Source: JAHELQ01 sp965603365 (lineage in GTDB: Bacteria > Acidobacteriota > Aminicenantia > UBA2199). From it: 64,000 bases of DNA. Both the position numbers and the translations under genes were made by a program. Below, piece by piece: positions 61,586-64,000 of the stretch (its first letter is position 1; every line of letters begins with the position of its first letter). The DNA is taken from contig CBFDCR010000015.1 in NCBI GenBank assembly GCA_965603365.1, positions 19,329-83,328 on the forward strand. Direction: 5' to 3'. Below the pieces are notes generated by a model that was not told the origin of the DNA, did no database searches, and was given only the letters and a program-made list of their open reading frames with translations.

Positions 61586-63196
61586 ATGAAAATCAGGATA
61601 CCAATGGTTTCTGCATTATTTATTGCATTAATATTTTCTGGTTTGTTTTTTTCATCTTATGCATCTGTTGATGTTGCTACTTTTAAAAGAGAACCGGAAT
61701 ATATTTACGGCACAGGGAGTGGACAGACGAAAGAAGAGGCAAAAGAAGCTGCCCGGAATGATCTTATCGCTTCTGCCCTTGCTGAAACACAAGTAACTCA
61801 GTCCCATTTAAGGTCAAAACCAGTTATCACTTCTGAAATGGCAGAATCTTTTAATCTGCCTAAATTATCTCCATATACTAAGGAAAAAAAAGCAGGAAAG
61901 ATTTTTGTTGTATTTCGCCTGAAACGGTCCCAATGGAAAGAAATTTTAGATCGCCGGGAAGCGATCCTGCGGTCAGAATTGACAGCCGAATTTGGGGATT
62001 CGGTGCTCAGTAGTGAAAAATCCAGTCTGGACCGCCTGAATGTTGCAGTTGCTATTTTAACCCGGCTTTATCGTGAGGGTCTTTATTCCTCCTTGACAAC
62101 AACCAAACAAGGATCGGTTTTATTTTCTGATTCCTTAATAAAATGGTTCAAAGAACATCTGTCCTCAATTCAACCCAAAGTGATGCTTGATAAGAACTTT
62201 ATCAATGATGATTCAGTATTGGAAATCGCCTTTCTTTCGGCTGATGGAAAACCCATAGGGTCTCTCCCTCTTTCAGCCAAATGGCAAGCTCCTGACGTAG
62301 AAACAGAGGAAGAAATATCCCTGACGGATTCCAAAGGGATGGTCTCTCTTAAATTTCCCAATGACCCTGACCTCAAAGATAAATATGTTACCCTCGTTCT
62401 GACCCCCGCTTTTTCTAAAAAAAGTGATGATCCCCTTGTTCTTAAATCTTTAGACACTGCCCTGGACTGGGAATTTCAATTCCGTCACTTTACGGATATG
62501 TATAAATTCTTTAATAATGAAATAGAAATACCAGGGGGAGAATTCACTGCCGGTGCGGTTGAACAGGACAGACGTGCCGAACTGGATGAAGAGCCAAGAA
62601 CAGTAGAAGTTCGTGCTTTTTATATTGACAAGTTCCCTGTAACCAACGGGATGTACCGTGTATATCTTGAAGACATGAAAATACCCAAATCCGAATACCC
62701 TGATTTTTGGGATGATTCTGCAGATAAAGAGAACCATCCTGTGGTAGGCGTTTCACAAAAAGAAGCCCAGGCCTATGTCAAATGGTTAAACACACTTTTT
62801 GATATCAAAAAACGTCTCCCTACTGAAGATGAATGGGAAAAAGCAGCTCATGGTGGCATAAATGGCATTTATCCCTGGGGTGATGAGTCACCGGAAGATA
62901 ATGTCCGGGCCAACTATAACGGAAACAACCGTTACGATGGCACATCCCCTGTGGGCAGTTTTGAAAATGGCGTTAATGCCTTTGGGTTATATGATATGGC
63001 AGGTAATGTATGGCAATGGACATCAACATCTTCCGGAGAGGAAACCGGTGAAGGACCGGCAAATATTATTGTCAAAGGTGGATCATGGATGGATGGACCC
63101 AATGAACTTCGAATTTCAAACCGCAAAGAGCTTGATCCTTCAAAACAGTATGGAGATGTTGGATTCAGGCTTGTAAGGGAGGATTTAAATGAATAA
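61586..63196 (+). CDS. Secreted protein with C-terminal FGE/SUMF1-like domain lacking cysteines
   Basis: The protein is 536 residues. The signal peptide is MKIRIPMVSALFIALIFSGL, with cleavage probably after SYA. Residues ~35-130 resemble the LPP20/secreted 'GSG' domain ('YGTGSGQTKEEAKEAARNDL'). The C-terminal ~210 residues are a formylglycine-generating-enzyme-like fold: 'EIPGGEFTAGA', 'FYIDKFPVTNGMYRVYL', 'HPVVGVSQKEAQAYVKWLN', 'RLPTEDEWEKAAHGG', 'YPWGD', 'GLYDMAGNVWQW', 'VKGGSW', 'GDVGFRLVR'. The whole protein has no cysteine, so it cannot be a copper/cysteine-dependent sulfatase activator. A binding or structural role outside the cytoplasm is more likely. The next gene overlaps its stop by 8 bp. 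Confidence 0.88.
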   Translation: MKIRIPMVSALFIALIFSGLFFSSYASVDVATFKREPEYIYGTGSGQTKEEAKEAARNDLIASALAETQVTQSHLRSKPVITSEMAESFNLPKLSPYTKEKKAGKIFVVFRLKRSQWKEILDRREAILRSELTAEFGDSVLSSEKSSLDRLNVAVAILTRLYREGLYSSLTTTKQGSVLFSDSLIKWFKEHLSSIQPKVMLDKNFINDDSVLEIAFLSADGKPIGSLPLSAKWQAPDVETEEEISLTDSKGMVSLKFPNDPDLKDKYVTLVLTPAFSKKSDDPLVLKSLDTALDWEFQFRHFTDMYKFFNNEIEIPGGEFTAGAVEQDRRAELDEEPRTVEVRAFYIDKFPVTNGMYRVYLEDMKIPKSEYPDFWDDSADKENHPVVGVSQKEAQAYVKWLNTLFDIKKRLPTEDEWEKAAHGGINGIYPWGDESPEDNVRANYNGNNRYDGTSPVGSFENGVNAFGLYDMAGNVWQWTSTSSGEETGEGPANIIVKGGSWMDGPNELRISNRKELDPSKQYGDVGFRLVREDLNE

Positions 63197-64000
63197 AATT
63201 ATACAACTTACGCGTATCGGTGTATTATTTTTAATACTGGTGTTTATCGTTTCGTGTGCAACAACAGGTAAGAAGAGGATCGGAAAACAAACGATACTGG
63301 ACATGGGTATTTCTGCCTGGAACAGGCAGGGTCCTGATGCAGCAATCCATTATTGGTCACAGCTTAAAAATAAAGAACAACAGGAGGCTTATATCGGCTA
63401 TGTTGATCAATATAAAAAGGCAACAAAAGATCTGGATGATATTGTGTCTTCTCCTCCAACAAAGGAATCGCAATACCTTGCTGCATATAACACATTACAC
63501 AAAACCTATGCCTCTCTTCCAACAACCCTGAAAATTCCAAAACACACCGCCAAAAAGATGTCGGTTATGGCATCCGGTCGTACAAGAGCGCTGCTTGACA
63601 AATATAAAATTGATATGGCCCGGGAAATCATCACCCGGGCTGCAGAACTTTATGGTCAATCAAAACAAACAGAACACCTGCTTACTGAAATTGAAATCCT
63701 GACGGAGTATAAAAACACTGAAAGGGATGTCAATTCAAATATCCAGAAGACCCGTTCCATTGAGAATTTTTACGATAAAATTGACGGGTATGAAGGTGCG
63801 ATTATCTCGATTAAAAAGAACAGGGAAGAACTCAAAAACCGGGCTGCTGATGAGGATCTGGAGGAGAGTAAACCCATAGCTTACATAGATTCCAGACTAA
63901 AGAAAAAAAGCCAGAGAGTCCGTCTTGAAATGGAACGAACACTGCGGGAACGTCAATATTCTTTCAAGGATCGTATTGGTGAAGAATTTGCCCGGGTCCC
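63189..64000 (+). CDS. Lipoprotein of unknown function (cut by window edge)
   Basis: At least 270 residues, open to the end of the window. The N-terminus is MNKIIQLTRIGVLFLILVFI followed by VSCATTG, with the lipidated Cys at residue 23. The rest is charged and helical, with many Lys/Glu and likely coiled-coil stretches ('SIKKNREELKNRAADEDLEE', 'RLKKKSQRVRLEMERTLRER'). I do not recognise a family. The ATG overlaps the stop of the FGE-like gene (ATGAATAA), with GGGAGG just upstream, so the two are co-translated and probably act together at the envelope. Confidence 0.82.
   Translation, partial: MNKIIQLTRIGVLFLILVFIVSCATTGKKRIGKQTILDMGISAWNRQGPDAAIHYWSQLKNKEQQEAYIGYVDQYKKATKDLDDIVSSPPTKESQYLAAYNTLHKTYASLPTTLKIPKHTAKKMSVMASGRTRALLDKYKIDMAREIITRAAELYGQSKQTEHLLTEIEILTEYKNTERDVNSNIQKTRSIENFYDKIDGYEGAIISIKKNREELKNRAADEDLEESKPIAYIDSRLKKKSQRVRLEMERTLRERQYSFKDRIGEEFARV

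Overview
The window is dominated by one very large nonribosomal peptide synthetase (NRPS) operon on the minus strand. It runs from about 51.1 kb down to the left edge, where it continues out of view. No ribosomal or other taxonomic marker is present. The NRPS style (condensation domains opening with 'YYPLSSAQKRLY', medium GC, many embedded accessory domains) resembles uncultured Candidatus Aminicenantes/Acidobacteriota-type genomes; this is an impression only.

NRPS operon, in transcription order: an ATP-grasp ligase (51118-49631); a C-PCP-C protein ending in the first ~65 residues of an adenylation (A) domain (49656-46429); a DUF3326-family protein (46425-45172); an NRPS that starts with the rest of that A domain and adds two more modules (45156-35707); a stand-alone B12-binding radical SAM protein (35694-33991); a two-module NRPS (33952-25184); a PP-loop ATPase of the sugar-amidotransferase type (25184-24090); a three-module NRPS (24072-9691); a two-module NRPS (9661-740); and the start of another NRPS (738 to the left edge). 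Gaps are 1-38 bp or overlaps. Four of the ten A domains carry a ~550-residue radical SAM plus B12-binding insertion between core motifs A2 and A3. A fifth carries a methyltransferase at the same place. In the inserts the order is radical SAM then B12, the reverse of the usual arrangement. Specificity codes read by eye suggest X-X-Ser-Leu-Val-Gln*-X*-(Me)Ser-X*-Thr-X*-..., where * marks a radical SAM insertion. No thioesterase or epimerase domain is seen.

Upstream, still on the minus strand: a full-length transposase-derived protein with a degraded catalytic site (51436-52659), and a likely operon of ABC exporter ATPase, ABC-2 permease and a family 20 beta-N-acetylhexosaminidase (56751-52944).

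On the plus strand from 57.1 kb is a compact peptide (RiPP) locus that ORF-length filters would miss. A 53-residue peptide with a CX3CX3C core (57196-57357) is followed by a radical SAM/SPASM maturase (57502-58776) and a SPASM-only partner with a possible peptide-recognition N-terminus (58802-59590). It is preceded by a near-consensus sigma-54 promoter (57089-57105) and two matching 17-bp inverted-repeat boxes at enhancer distance. A hairpin separates the peptide from the maturase.

The right end holds a small conserved protein overlapping a truncated nucleotidyltransferase remnant, an AlbA_2/Schlafen-type regulator with its own sigma-70 promoter, and a two-gene envelope operon (FGE-like secreted protein without cysteines, then a lipoprotein cut by the window edge).
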